From: Sphingobium sp.
GTDB taxonomy: Bacteria > Pseudomonadota > Alphaproteobacteria > Sphingomonadales > Sphingomonadaceae
DNA length: 64,000 nt
Reading direction: 5' to 3'
Assembly (NCBI GenBank): GCA_003248935.1
Contig: QFQF01000003.1
Coordinates: 175,993 to 239,992, forward strand
Positions 9,702 to 17,276 of the stretch are shown one piece after another. Positions within the stretch are counted from its first letter, which is position 1; each line of letters starts with the position of its first letter. The notes beneath the pieces are model-generated. The model saw only the letters and a program-made list of their open reading frames with translations. It was not told the DNA's origin and did not search any database. Both the position numbers and the translations under genes were made by a program.

Positions 9702-10427
9702 TTACTTCGCGGCCGCCTCCTCGCGGCTGGTCGGACCACCCATGGCGACCGGCGGGCGGGCGTTGAGGGCGACCACATATTCGGCGCCGGCGACGAACGG
9801 CAGCGGGTTCACCGCAGCGCCGTCGACACGCACTTCATAGTGCAGGTGGCTGCCGGTCGAGCGGCCGGTCGACCCCATGAGGCCGATGATCTGGCCGCGA
9901 CGCACGCGGGTGTTGGGTTCCACGATCAGCTTCGACATGTGGCCGTAGCGGGTCTCAAGACCGTTGCCGTGGGAAATTTCCACAAGGTTGCCGTAGCCGC
10001 TGGCCCAGCCTGCGCGGGCGACGACACCGTCGGCGGTCGCATAGATCGGGGTGCCGACCGGACCGGGGATATCAATGCCCTTGTGCATGCGGGCACGGCC
10101 GTTGAACGGATCGGACCGCACGCCGTAGCTGCTGGTCAGCGAGATCGCCTTTTCGACCGGGCGACCCGAGGGGATGTAGACGGCGGACTTCACGCCGTTG
10201 TCCATACGCTTCCAGTCGGCGAACAGGCTGGAAAAACCGGCGTCGCCCTTCCCCATGGTGCTGGCGCTCGCCTCTGCGATGTCGCCATAGGGACCGTCTT
10301 CCTCGTCTGCGGCAGCGCGGGCCGGCGCGGCGGCGCACAGGGCGCCGAATGCAGCAACAGCGATGAAAGCGCGGAAGGAATGGAACGAACGAATGCTTTT
10401 CGCGTTATTTTTATAACGTTGCGACAT
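9702..10427 (-). CDS. M23 family metallopeptidase (LytM-type murein hydrolase)
   Basis: 241 residues. An N-terminal hydrophobic signal sequence (SFRAFIAVAAFGALCAAAPA) suggests export to the periplasm. The C-terminal LytM/M23 domain shows the zinc ligands in HKGIDIPG (H-x3-D) and in HLHYEVR (H-x-H), with the usual GNLVEISHGNGLETRYGHMS block. The family cleaves peptidoglycan cross-links, or activates amidases when degenerate; here the zinc ligands are present, so activity is expected. The first ATG (10427) fits the signal peptide. Confidence 0.9.
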   Translation of the reverse strand: MSQRYKNNAKSIRSFHSFRAFIAVAAFGALCAAAPARAAADEEDGPYGDIAEASASTMGKGDAGFSSLFADWKRMDNGVKSAVYIPSGRPVEKAISLTSSYGVRSDPFNGRARMHKGIDIPGPVGTPIYATADGVVARAGWASGYGNLVEISHGNGLETRYGHMSKLIVEPNTRVRRGQIIGLMGSTGRSTGSHLHYEVRVDGAAVNPLPFVAGAEYVVALNARPPVAMGGPTSREEAAAK

Positions 10428-10538
10428 GCGTACCCCGACATCGTCACTACGCGGTTTTCGCCGCGCATGGCGTTTGACCCGATTTATCTAAAAAGCAGCT
10501 TGTGCTGCCCCCGTGCCGTTAACTCTGCAAATTCAGAC

Positions 10539-11357
10539 TTATGACGCAAGCGCGGCGTAGAATTCGCGCGTTAAACCGGCTTCGTCGCGGGCTGAGTCGT
10601 TGAACGGTGGTTTGAGGGCACCCCGAAAGTGCCGGATCACAAGACTTTGGTAATGATGAACCGGGTCGAGCCCCTCTCGGCCCGCCGCCACGTGGAACCA
10701 CTTCGTCCCGGCGGCGACATGCCGCACCTCGTCGGTCATGATTCGCCCGAGCATCCGCGCCGAAACGGGGTCCGCCGCCGCCTCGAACCGCGCGATCGTC
10801 GACGGGGTGATGTCGAGCGCCCGCGCCTCCAAAACCATCGGCACGACGGCCAGCCGCGCCATCGGATCATGCGCGGTCTCCTCCGCCGCCTCCCACAGCC
10901 CGTCATGCGCCGGAAGATCTCCATAGGCGGTACCGAGCGCGGCGAGACGGCGCGAGAGCAACGCGAAGTGCATCGCTTCGTCAGCGCCGACGGACAGCCA
11001 GTCGTCGACGAACGCGCGATCGAACGCCGCGCCGAACCGGCCGGCGCAATCGAACGCCAGGTCGATGGCGACGAACTCGATATGGGCGAGCGCATGGAGC
11101 AGGGCGATCCGCGACCGCTCCGACCCGGCCCTGCCGCGCTTGGGCATCCGGTTGGGCGGCAGCAGTTCGGGACGGTCCGGCCGCGCGGGCCGGTCCGGCA
11201 TCGCCACGTCGAAGGCATGCGCCAGCCGCCCGAGCCGCCAGTCCCGCGCCACCGCCCGCGCGCGCATCAGCTTCGCACGCGGATCGGCGGTCAGCAGCAC
11301 CGACCGGCAGGCGGCGGCGATGGAGACGGTACCGGCGGTGGCAGGCGTGCCCGTCAA
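10539..11357 (-). CDS. DUF455 family ferritin-like protein
   Basis: 272 residues, matching the DUF455 family: the region LPPNRMPKRG and the Glu/His-bearing helices LLHALAHIEFVAIDLAFD and DEAMHFALLSRRL, then DEVRHVAAGTKWF. These E-x2-H type motifs resemble a ferritin-like di-iron site, related to MiaE-type proteins. The reaction is not established. The start appears to be TTG at 11357, overlapping the stop of the peroxiredoxin gene by four bases (TTGA), which implies translational coupling; a later start cannot be excluded. It forms the end of a glnE-peroxiredoxin-DUF455 operon. Confidence 0.8.
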   Translation of the reverse strand: MTGTPATAGTVSIAAACRSVLLTADPRAKLMRARAVARDWRLGRLAHAFDVAMPDRPARPDRPELLPPNRMPKRGRAGSERSRIALLHALAHIEFVAIDLAFDCAGRFGAAFDRAFVDDWLSVGADEAMHFALLSRRLAALGTAYGDLPAHDGLWEAAEETAHDPMARLAVVPMVLEARALDITPSTIARFEAAADPVSARMLGRIMTDEVRHVAAGTKWFHVAAGREGLDPVHHYQSLVIRHFRGALKPPFNDSARDEAGLTREFYAALAS

Positions 11358-11815
11358 AGCGCGCGGACCGCCGCCAGCACATCCTCCGCATGCCCCTTGA
11401 CCTTCACCTTCGGCCAGACGCGCAGCACCACGCCGTCGGCACCGATCAGGAAGGTCGCGCGCTCTATGCCCATATACTTCCGGCCATAGAGGCTCTTTTC
11501 CACCCAGGTCCCGAACGCCTCGCAGAAGCCGCCCTGCTTGTCCGAGGCGAGCGTCACCTTCAGCCCGTATTTATCGGCGAATTTCTTCAGCTTGGCCGGC
11601 TTGTCCTTCGACACGCCGACCACGGGCACGCCAGCCGCGGCGAAGGCATCGGCATGGGCCGTGAAATCCTGCGCCTCGCTGGTGCAGCCGGGCGTATCGG
11701 CCTTCGGATAGAAATAGAGGACCAGCGCCGCGCCGCGAAAGCGCTCCAGCGTGAAGGGCGCGCCCTCCATATCCTGCAACGGCGCATCCGGCGCCTTCTG
11801 TCCTGCCTCGATCAT
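11354..11815 (-). CDS. bcp: Peroxiredoxin, BCP/PrxQ type
   Basis: 153 residues. Thioredoxin-fold peroxidase that reduces hydroperoxides in the cytoplasm. The peroxidatic Cys44 lies in YPKADTPGCTSEAQDF. The resolving Cys found five residues later in E. coli BCP is Gln here, so a different resolving cysteine (one lies near residue 94, GGFCEAFG) or a 1-Cys mechanism is likely. ATG 11815 overlaps the glnE stop by four bases (ATGA), and its own stop overlaps the DUF455 start, so the three genes are coupled. Confidence 0.9.
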   Translation of the reverse strand: MIEAGQKAPDAPLQDMEGAPFTLERFRGAALVLYFYPKADTPGCTSEAQDFTAHADAFAAAGVPVVGVSKDKPAKLKKFADKYGLKVTLASDKQGGFCEAFGTWVEKSLYGRKYMGIERATFLIGADGVVLRVWPKVKVKGHAEDVLAAVRAL

Positions 11816-14547
11816 GCTGTAGCGTCTCCGTTCGGGGGGAAGGCGGCGGCGATGGCGCCCCATGCCCGCGATATGCTCTGCCGCGCCGCGTCGTAGCTGG
11901 CAAGCAGGCTGTCCCAGTCGGCCGCGCCGCACGCACGCGCGACCAGCGGGCGCGACGCCTCCGGCGGTTCGGTCGAGCGCGGCGACACGAGGCGCGAGAC
12001 GATGAGGAAGCGGGTGATCAGGTCATGCGCCGCGGCCAGACCGGCGGGCAGATGCCCGGCCGCGACCAGCATGGCGAGCGCATCGGGCAGGCGCGGCGCG
12101 AAGCCGGTGCCGGTGCGGAACTGGGTGACGTGGATCAGGAATTCGAGATCGACGAGGCCGCCGTCCACCAGCTTCGCGTCGAGCGGGCCTGCGGGCGGCT
12201 TGTGCCGGGCGATATCGCCGCGCATCTTGACCGCGTCGCGGGTGAAGCGGTCAAGGTCGCGCGGCATCGCCAGCACGCCGTCGATGATCGCCTCCAGCCC
12301 GGCGCGCGCCTGCGCCGAGCCGAAGACCGGCCGGGCACGGGTGAGCGCCAGATGCTCCCAGGCCCACGCCTCCTCCCGCTGGTAGCGCGCGAAGCTGTCG
12401 ACGCTGACCGCGAGCAGCCCCTGATTGCCCGAGGGGCGCAGGCGCGTGTCGACCTCGTACAGTGGGCCGGACGCCGTGGGCACCGACAGCGCATTGCCGA
12501 CCCGCTGGGCAAGGCGGTTGAAATATTGCGTGGCGCCGAGCGGCTTTGCCCCGTCCGACTCCGCCGCGAAATCGCCGGTGAACAGATAGATGAGGTCGAG
12601 GTCGGAGGCGTGGGTCAGGACGCCGCCGCCCAGACGGCCGAGCGCCAGGATGACCAGCTCGCCGCCCGGCACCTTCCCGTGCGCCTGCTCGAACTCCGCG
12701 ATGGTCGCGCGGGCGAGTGCGGCAATCGCCGCCTCCGCCACGCGCGCATAGCCCGCGCCGACATCGAGCGGATCGGCGATGCCGCGCACGATCTGCGTGC
12801 CGAGCGCGAACCTCTTGTCGCCCACCTTCTGCCGCACGCGGTCGAGCAGCACCTGATAGTCCTCCCCAGCGTCGAGGGCGGAAAGCTGACCGGCGAACAC
12901 GTCGACCGGCGGCACCGGCTCCGACGCGGTGGCGTCGATCAGGCCGTCGAGCAGCTCGACACGGCGCGCCAGCGCCTCCGACAAGGCGGGCGCGTGACTG
13001 AGGATTTCCGCCAGCGCCTGCGCGAGCGCGGGGCGAGCGGCGAGCAGCTTGAAGAAGTTGATCGCGCTCGGCAGGCGGTGGATCATGCCGTCGAGCCGGT
13101 TGAGCGCCATCGGCGGATCGGGCGCCCGGGCAAGCGCTGTCATCAGGCCGGGCAGCACCTCCTCCAGCGCCTGTCGTGCCGCCGTGCTGCGCAGCGCGCG
13201 CACCGACCCGTCGCGCCAGCCCGCGATCCGCGCCATCGCCACGTCGGTGTCGGGGAAACCCATGGCGGACAACTGCGCCGCCAGCCCCTCGGCATCGGCG
13301 GACAGGCGCTCGTCGCCATCCTCCCGCGTCAGGCGGTCATAGTTGCCGCCGACCCACGCGACCTGCGGGCGCAGCAGATCGAGCAATGCATCGCCATCCG
13401 CAAGGCCATGGAGCCGCGCGACATTGGCGAGCGCCTCCGCCTGAACGGGCAGTTCGTGGGTCTGCCGGTCCTCGACCATCTGGAGCCGGTGCTCGATGGT
13501 GCGCAGGAGGACATAGGCGGCGTCGAGATGCGCCGCGACGTCCGCCCCGATCACGCCCGCCGCCGCGAGCGCGGCCACCGCCTCCCGCGTGGCGCCCGAA
13601 CGCAGAGAGGGGTTGCGGCCGCCGTGGATCAGCTGGTGCACCTGCGCGAAGAACTCCACCTCCCGGATGCCGCCGCGCCCGCGCTTCAGGTCATAGCCGG
13701 GGCCGAACGCCTGCCCCTGCGCATAATGGTCGCGGATGCGGCGGGAGATATCGAGGATCGCGTCGATCGCGCCGAAATCGAGGCTGCGCCGCCAGACGAA
13801 CGGGCGGATCGACCGCAGGAAATAATCGCCGAGCGTCCTGTCCCCGGCGGCGGCACGCGCGCGGATGAAGGCGGCCTGCTCCCACCCCAGCGCCATCGAT
13901 TCATAATAGCCGATCGCCGCCTCCACCGGCAAAGCGATCGGCGTCGCCTCCGGCGAGGGCCGCAGACGCAGGTCGACGCGGAACACATAGCCGTCCCCGT
14001 CCCGCTGCGAGAGCAGTTCGGTCGCACGGCGGGCGAGGCGCACGGCGCTCTCCACCGGTTCCTCGCGCGCGCCGCGCGGCAGGGTTTCGGGGTCGAAGAT
14101 CAAAATGGGGTCGATGTCGGACGAGTAATTGAGCTCCCGGCTGCCATGCTTGCCAAGCGCGATGACGGCGAAGCCGCGCACGTCCTCGCCCGGGAACCGC
14201 TCGGCAAAGGCGGCGGCGAGGGCCGCGTCGAGCGCGGTATCGGCGAAATCGGACAGGGCGCGCGTCACCCGGTCGAGATCCCACGCGCCCGCAAGGTCGC
14301 AGATGCCGGTGACCAGCGCGATCGCGGACCGCTGGCGGCGCAGGGACTGGGCGACGCTGTCCGCCCCCTCCCCCGCCGCGTTCGCAGCCGCCCATGCGGC
14401 GTCCGCGTTTCCGCCGGCCAGCAGCGCGGCGATGTCGGCATGGCGGACGAGCGACCGGGCGAGGAACGGCGCATGGGCCCGCGCCCGCACGAGCGCACCG
14501 GCCCAGTCGGCATCCCCCACGATCGGCGGTCCACCCCGATCAGCCAT
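11812..14547 (-). CDS. glnE: Glutamine synthetase adenylyltransferase/deadenylase
   Basis: 911 residues, close to the usual size. Two nucleotidyltransferase domains are visible: the N-terminal deadenylase with GKHGSRELNYSSDIDPIL and the C-terminal adenylylase with ALGRLGGGVLTHASDLDLIY, both with the paired catalytic aspartates (D-x-D). The enzyme adds or removes AMP on glutamine synthetase in response to PII and glutamine. I chose ATG 14547 because AGGAG stands six bases upstream; the frame is open to 14598. Three 17-base repeats lie just upstream in the leader. A four-base overlap couples it to the peroxiredoxin gene. Confidence 0.96.
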   Translation of the reverse strand: MADRGGPPIVGDADWAGALVRARAHAPFLARSLVRHADIAALLAGGNADAAWAAANAAGEGADSVAQSLRRQRSAIALVTGICDLAGAWDLDRVTRALSDFADTALDAALAAAFAERFPGEDVRGFAVIALGKHGSRELNYSSDIDPILIFDPETLPRGAREEPVESAVRLARRATELLSQRDGDGYVFRVDLRLRPSPEATPIALPVEAAIGYYESMALGWEQAAFIRARAAAGDRTLGDYFLRSIRPFVWRRSLDFGAIDAILDISRRIRDHYAQGQAFGPGYDLKRGRGGIREVEFFAQVHQLIHGGRNPSLRSGATREAVAALAAAGVIGADVAAHLDAAYVLLRTIEHRLQMVEDRQTHELPVQAEALANVARLHGLADGDALLDLLRPQVAWVGGNYDRLTREDGDERLSADAEGLAAQLSAMGFPDTDVAMARIAGWRDGSVRALRSTAARQALEEVLPGLMTALARAPDPPMALNRLDGMIHRLPSAINFFKLLAARPALAQALAEILSHAPALSEALARRVELLDGLIDATASEPVPPVDVFAGQLSALDAGEDYQVLLDRVRQKVGDKRFALGTQIVRGIADPLDVGAGYARVAEAAIAALARATIAEFEQAHGKVPGGELVILALGRLGGGVLTHASDLDLIYLFTGDFAAESDGAKPLGATQYFNRLAQRVGNALSVPTASGPLYEVDTRLRPSGNQGLLAVSVDSFARYQREEAWAWEHLALTRARPVFGSAQARAGLEAIIDGVLAMPRDLDRFTRDAVKMRGDIARHKPPAGPLDAKLVDGGLVDLEFLIHVTQFRTGTGFAPRLPDALAMLVAAGHLPAGLAAAHDLITRFLIVSRLVSPRSTEPPEASRPLVARACGAADWDSLLASYDAARQSISRAWGAIAAAFPPNGDATA

Positions 14548-14562
14548 GTTCACTCTCCTGAA

Positions 14563-14613
14563 ACTTATATTGGCCCGCAACTCATATTGGCCCGTCACTC
14601 ATATCGGCGCGCG
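14563..14613 (-). repeat. Three tandem 17-bp repeats in the glnE leader
   Basis: Three adjacent copies of a 17-base unit (plus strand ACTCATATTGGCCCGTC) start at 14563, 14580 and 14597. Copies one and two differ at three positions; copy three carries C for T and G for C in the core. They lie 15-65 bases upstream of the glnE start and look like iterated protein-binding sites or leader repeats. No known operator is recognised. Confidence 0.7.
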
Positions 14614-14680
14614 TCCGCAGACACCCGTCCCGAACAGGCACGTCCGAGTGCGCTTGTGGTCAATTATGACTGAAATGCCA

Positions 14681-14705
14681 GAAACTTTTGCCGCCCGGAC
14701 ACGTT
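14681..14705 (+). promoter_or_regulatory. EcfG-type promoter ahead of the NepR-like ORF
   Basis: GAAAC at 14681-14685, 16 bases, then CGTT at 14702-14705. The alphaproteobacterial EcfG consensus is GGAAC-N16/17-CGTT, so nine hexamer-type positions out of nine minus one match. A start near 14713 would give a leader of about 50 bases before the GTG at 14763. Confidence 0.5.
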
Positions 14706-14762
14706 TGTTGAACCATGGCCCAGGTAAATGGATCATCGAACGGAAAGGGCGGGAGAGATACG

Positions 14763-14900
14763 GTGAACCGCTATATTACCGTCGAACTGCCCGCGCATCA
14801 CGAAGGTGTGGGACGGGCCCTCCGGGCGGCCTATGGCGCGAAGAGCGCGGACCTGCCGGCCGACATCACCGCCCTGCTCGACCGGCTCGATCGCCTCTGA
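14763..14900 (+). CDS. Small NepR-like protein (possible second anti-sigma factor)
   Basis: 45 residues from GTG 14763, which has GGGAGAG six to nine bases upstream; an ATG at 14715 in the same frame would add 16 residues. The core GVGRALRAAYGAKSADLP followed by ADITALLDRLD has the NepR pattern: a G-x2-L-x3-Y helix, an acidic-Leu/Ile-Pro turn, then a short LL-x2-LD helix. It aligns well with the nepR product at 17 kb apart from one residue fewer in the linker. NepR proteins bind EcfG and are removed by phosphorylated PhyR. The gene is convergent with ecfG (34 bases apart). Identity as a NepR paralogue is my inference from the pattern. Confidence 0.6.
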   Translation: MNRYITVELPAHHEGVGRALRAAYGAKSADLPADITALLDRLDRL

Positions 14901-14934
14901 TTCGCGAAAGCCGGCCAGCGGGACCGAACAGGGC

Positions 14935-15549
14935 TCAGCGGCCGCGGCTGAGGCGGTCGACATCCTCCATGATCTCGTCGAGCGTACCGGTGGCGCTGGT
15001 CGTATGTTCCTGCCGCGAGGGCAGATCCTGCCCCTCCAGTATCTGCTCGAGCGCCGCGCGGCCACGGGCGACGCGGCTCTTGATCGTACCCACGGCGACG
15101 CCGCAGATCTCCGCCGCCTCCTCATAGGCAAAGCCGCCCGCACCGACGAGCACCAGCGCCTCGCGCTGGGGCTGGGGCAATTGCAGCAGGGCGCGCTGCA
15201 TGTCGCTGAGTTCGATATGCTTGTCCTGGCTGGCGGGCGCCGCGAGCAGCCGGTCGGCGGTGAGGTCGTCCCATTCGCCACGGAAGCGCGACCGGCGCAT
15301 CTGCGAGAGATAATGGTTGCGCAGGATGATGAAGGTCCAGGCGCGCATGTTCGTGCCCGCCTGAAAGCGCGCCCGCGCGGCCCATGCCTTCAGCAGGGTT
15401 TCCTGCACCAGATCGTCCGCCAGGTCGCGATTGCCCGACAGCGACCGGCCGAACGCGCGCAGGTGCGGGATGACGGCGGCAAGCTCCCGCTTGAACTCGC
15501 TGTCGGAAAGGATCTGGCGTTCTTCTTCCATCACCGGCTCATCAGCCAC
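14935..15549 (-). CDS. ecfG: RNA polymerase sigma factor EcfG (general stress response)
   Basis: 204 residues, ECF sigma factor. Region 2 spans AFGRSLSGNRDLADDLVQET and NMRAWTFIILRNHYLSQMRR; region 4 spans PQREALVLVGAGGFAYEEAA and VGTIKSRVARGR. The acidic N-terminus and the arrangement next to phyR and nepR identify the EcfG class, which directs transcription from GGAAC-N16/17-CGTT promoters under general stress and is held by NepR. The gene follows a 43-residue ORF with a perfect EcfG promoter, so it is probably autoregulated. Confidence 0.95.
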   Translation of the reverse strand: MADEPVMEEERQILSDSEFKRELAAVIPHLRAFGRSLSGNRDLADDLVQETLLKAWAARARFQAGTNMRAWTFIILRNHYLSQMRRSRFRGEWDDLTADRLLAAPASQDKHIELSDMQRALLQLPQPQREALVLVGAGGFAYEEAAEICGVAVGTIKSRVARGRAALEQILEGQDLPSRQEHTTSATGTLDEIMEDVDRLSRGR

Positions 15550-15690
15550 GATCGCTGCCCCCCGATGCGGGTGTCAGGTGTCGTGCCGAGTATGGCATGT
15601 GATCGGTCGCGCGAGAATGTCCAATCGAGGGCATAGGGGCGGCAGTCGGCTCCAAAATGGCAGAAATGCGATAGTCAGGCGACAATGCGG

Positions 15691-15822
15691 TCAGCGAACC
15701 AACAACAGGATCGCCATCGCGACAACGGCAAGCGTGAATGATATGCCGAGGACATAACGCACAATGTGCGGGGTGCTTCCGGCACGTGCCCGATCCGTCG
15801 AGACATGCTGTTCGGCTTCCAT
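15691..15822 (-). CDS. 43-residue single-pass membrane protein between phyR and ecfG
   Basis: A short ORF with ATG at 15822, preceded by AGAAGGA at good spacing, and TGA at 15691-15693. The N-terminal ~20 residues are polar (MEAEQHVSTDRARAG), followed by one hydrophobic helix (VLGISFTLAVVAMAILLLV) ending in Arg. It is therefore a predicted one-helix inner membrane peptide. A perfect EcfG promoter stands about 30 bases upstream, so it should be strongly induced with ecfG. I do not recognise a family. The 141 bases after it, before ecfG, contain no other evident gene. Confidence 0.7.
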   Translation of the reverse strand: MEAEQHVSTDRARAGSTPHIVRYVLGISFTLAVVAMAILLLVR

Positions 15823-15850
15823 GGTCCTTCTCCCATCGTTACGCCCAAAG

Positions 15851-15875
15851 AACGCATCGCCGGGAAGGTGGTTCC
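15851..15875 (-). promoter_or_regulatory. Perfect EcfG-type promoter for the 43-residue ORF and ecfG
   Basis: On the minus strand GGAAC (15875-15871), exactly 16 bases, then CGTT (15854-15851). This is an exact match to the EcfG consensus. It lies in the gap just after the phyR stop, and a start at about 15844 would give a 20-25 base leader. It implies positive feedback of EcfG on its own transcription. Confidence 0.85.
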
Positions 15876-15881
15876 GGCCAG

Positions 15882-16673
15882 TCAGGCAGGGGCCGTCGCC
15901 TGATCGAAGAACAATGCCTGGGCGATCGCCGCCTTCACCGTCGACCGCTGGAACGGCTTGGTGATCAGGAAGGTCGGCTCCGGCCGTTCGCCGGTCAGCA
16001 GGCGCTCCGGGAAGGCGGTGATGAAGATCACCGGCACAGAGAATTCGGCAAGAATGTCCTTCACCGCATCGATACCGCTCGAATCGTCGGCAAGCTGGAT
16101 GTCGGCAAGGACGAGGCCCGGGCGCTGCGCCTTCGCCTCGCGCACGGCCTCGTCACGGGTCACGGCAATGGCCGTCACTTCATGACCCAGGTCGCGCACG
16201 ATCGTCTCGATATCCATCGCGATGATCGGTTCGTCCTCGATGATCAGCACCTTCGCCCGGGTCTGCGCCTCGATCTCGCGCACCGCCTCCTCGACCAGCC
16301 TCTCCAGCGTGCCGGTATCGACATCGACCAGATAGGCGGCATCCTCCGTCGTGAAGCCTTCCATCGCGGTCAGGAGCAACGCCTGACGCGACAGCGGCGT
16401 GATGCGGGCAAGGCGCGCCTGCGCGATCGATTCGCGGCCGGCGGCGGGAATGCCGGGCACGTCATCGATGTGGGACGACGACCAGATCGCGTGGAACGTC
16501 CGGTACAGGCCGAGGCGCGGGTCGACGTCGCGGGGAAACTCCTCCGGCGCGGCGACGATCGCCTCCAGCGTGGCGCGGACATAGGCGTCGCCATGCGCCT
16601 GATCACCGGTCAGCGCGCGGGCGTAACGCCGCAGGAAAGGAAGATGGGGGTGCAATTGCTGACCAAGCGACAT
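15882..16673 (-). CDS. phyR: Response regulator PhyR (anti-anti-sigma factor)
   Basis: 263 residues, the family length. Residues 1-135 form a sigma-factor-like domain (helices LPFLRRYARALTGDQ and SRQALLLTAMEGFTTEDAAY) that mimics EcfG. Residues 140-255 are a receiver domain: acidic Glu146/Asp147, phosphoacceptor Asp191 in LVLADIQL, Thr219 and Lys239 (ITKPF). When phosphorylated, PhyR binds NepR and frees EcfG. ATG 16673 begins the conserved MSLGQQLHPHLPFLRRYARA; the frame is open upstream to 16994 but that part is not family-like. It is divergent from nepR. Confidence 0.96.
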   Translation of the reverse strand: MSLGQQLHPHLPFLRRYARALTGDQAHGDAYVRATLEAIVAAPEEFPRDVDPRLGLYRTFHAIWSSSHIDDVPGIPAAGRESIAQARLARITPLSRQALLLTAMEGFTTEDAAYLVDVDTGTLERLVEEAVREIEAQTRAKVLIIEDEPIIAMDIETIVRDLGHEVTAIAVTRDEAVREAKAQRPGLVLADIQLADDSSGIDAVKDILAEFSVPVIFITAFPERLLTGERPEPTFLITKPFQRSTVKAAIAQALFFDQATAPA

Positions 16674-17037
16674 GATCCGTTTCGTCTCCCTGATCGCGCC
16701 ACCGGCGCGACTGCCTTCAAAAAAACCGCCCGCGCCACCGGCGCGGTCGATGCAACAGGTCCGCGTCGACGACGCAGCCGTCCAGCGTCGCATAATGAAT
16801 GGACTGTGCCCCCTTCGGCAACCCGCCCAGCGACCCCGCAGCACGCTTTTCCCGGCAGCGTTCAGTCCGCACGAGAAAAATTGCTTGAAATGGGAACCGT
16901 CGAGCCATCGATTTGTTTCACAGCCGTTCGGTTTTTTTGCCGGACGATCCGGGAAGTGGGTCCGGCGCATTGACGCTGCGGCCAGATGACGCAATTAGGA
17001 TGAGTCCGCATGGAGCGGAGCGGCGAAGGGGCAGGTT
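16674..17037. other. phyR-nepR divergent intergenic region
   Basis: About 365 bases between the divergent phyR and nepR starts. No gene is seen. It holds a near-consensus EcfG-type promoter on the plus strand (16893-16917). I found no matching GTTCC-type minus-strand motif for phyR. Frames open across it do not resemble proteins. Confidence 0.6.
16893..16917 (+). promoter_or_regulatory. EcfG-like promoter upstream of nepR
   Basis: GGAAC at 16893-16897, 16 bases, then TGTT at 16914-16917. This differs from GGAAC-N16-CGTT only at the first base of the -10 element. It points toward nepR and the kinase gene and would give a leader of roughly 110-130 bases. Confidence 0.55.
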
Positions 17038-17052
17038 TTGGTTTCCTCTGAT

Positions 17053-17259
17053 ATGCGGCCCGACGAGATGGAAAAGAGCGAGGCCGCTACGCGAAAAGGC
17101 GAAGCGAAGGCGAAGAAGCGCGCCGGTGGCACCCGCAAGGCAGCCGCCGCGAACGGTGGCGGCGGCAATGTCGGCACGATGCTGCAATCCGTCTATCGCC
17201 AGACCGTGGAAGAGGACATCCCGGCCGAAATGCTCGACCTTCTGAGCAAGCTCGACTGA
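17053..17259 (+). CDS. nepR: Anti-sigma factor NepR
   Basis: 68 residues from ATG 17053; a TTG at 17038 preceded by GAAGGGG is an alternative start adding five residues. The basic N-terminus (repeated Lys/Arg/Ala/Gly) is disordered-looking. The conserved core GTMLQSVYRQTVEEDIPAEM followed by LDLLSKLD is the NepR signature: helix 1, the EDIP turn and helix 2. NepR sequesters EcfG and is itself captured by phosphorylated PhyR. It lies 17 bases upstream of the histidine kinase gene and is probably co-transcribed with it. Confidence 0.95.
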   Translation: MRPDEMEKSEAATRKGEAKAKKRAGGTRKAAAANGGGGNVGTMLQSVYRQTVEEDIPAEMLDLLSKLD

Positions 17260-17276
17260 CAGATGGAGCAGCGGCG

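Noticed and set aside
12025..14673. 882-codon open frame opposite glnE
   Set aside because: Antisense shadow of glnE with biased composition and no recognisable domains.
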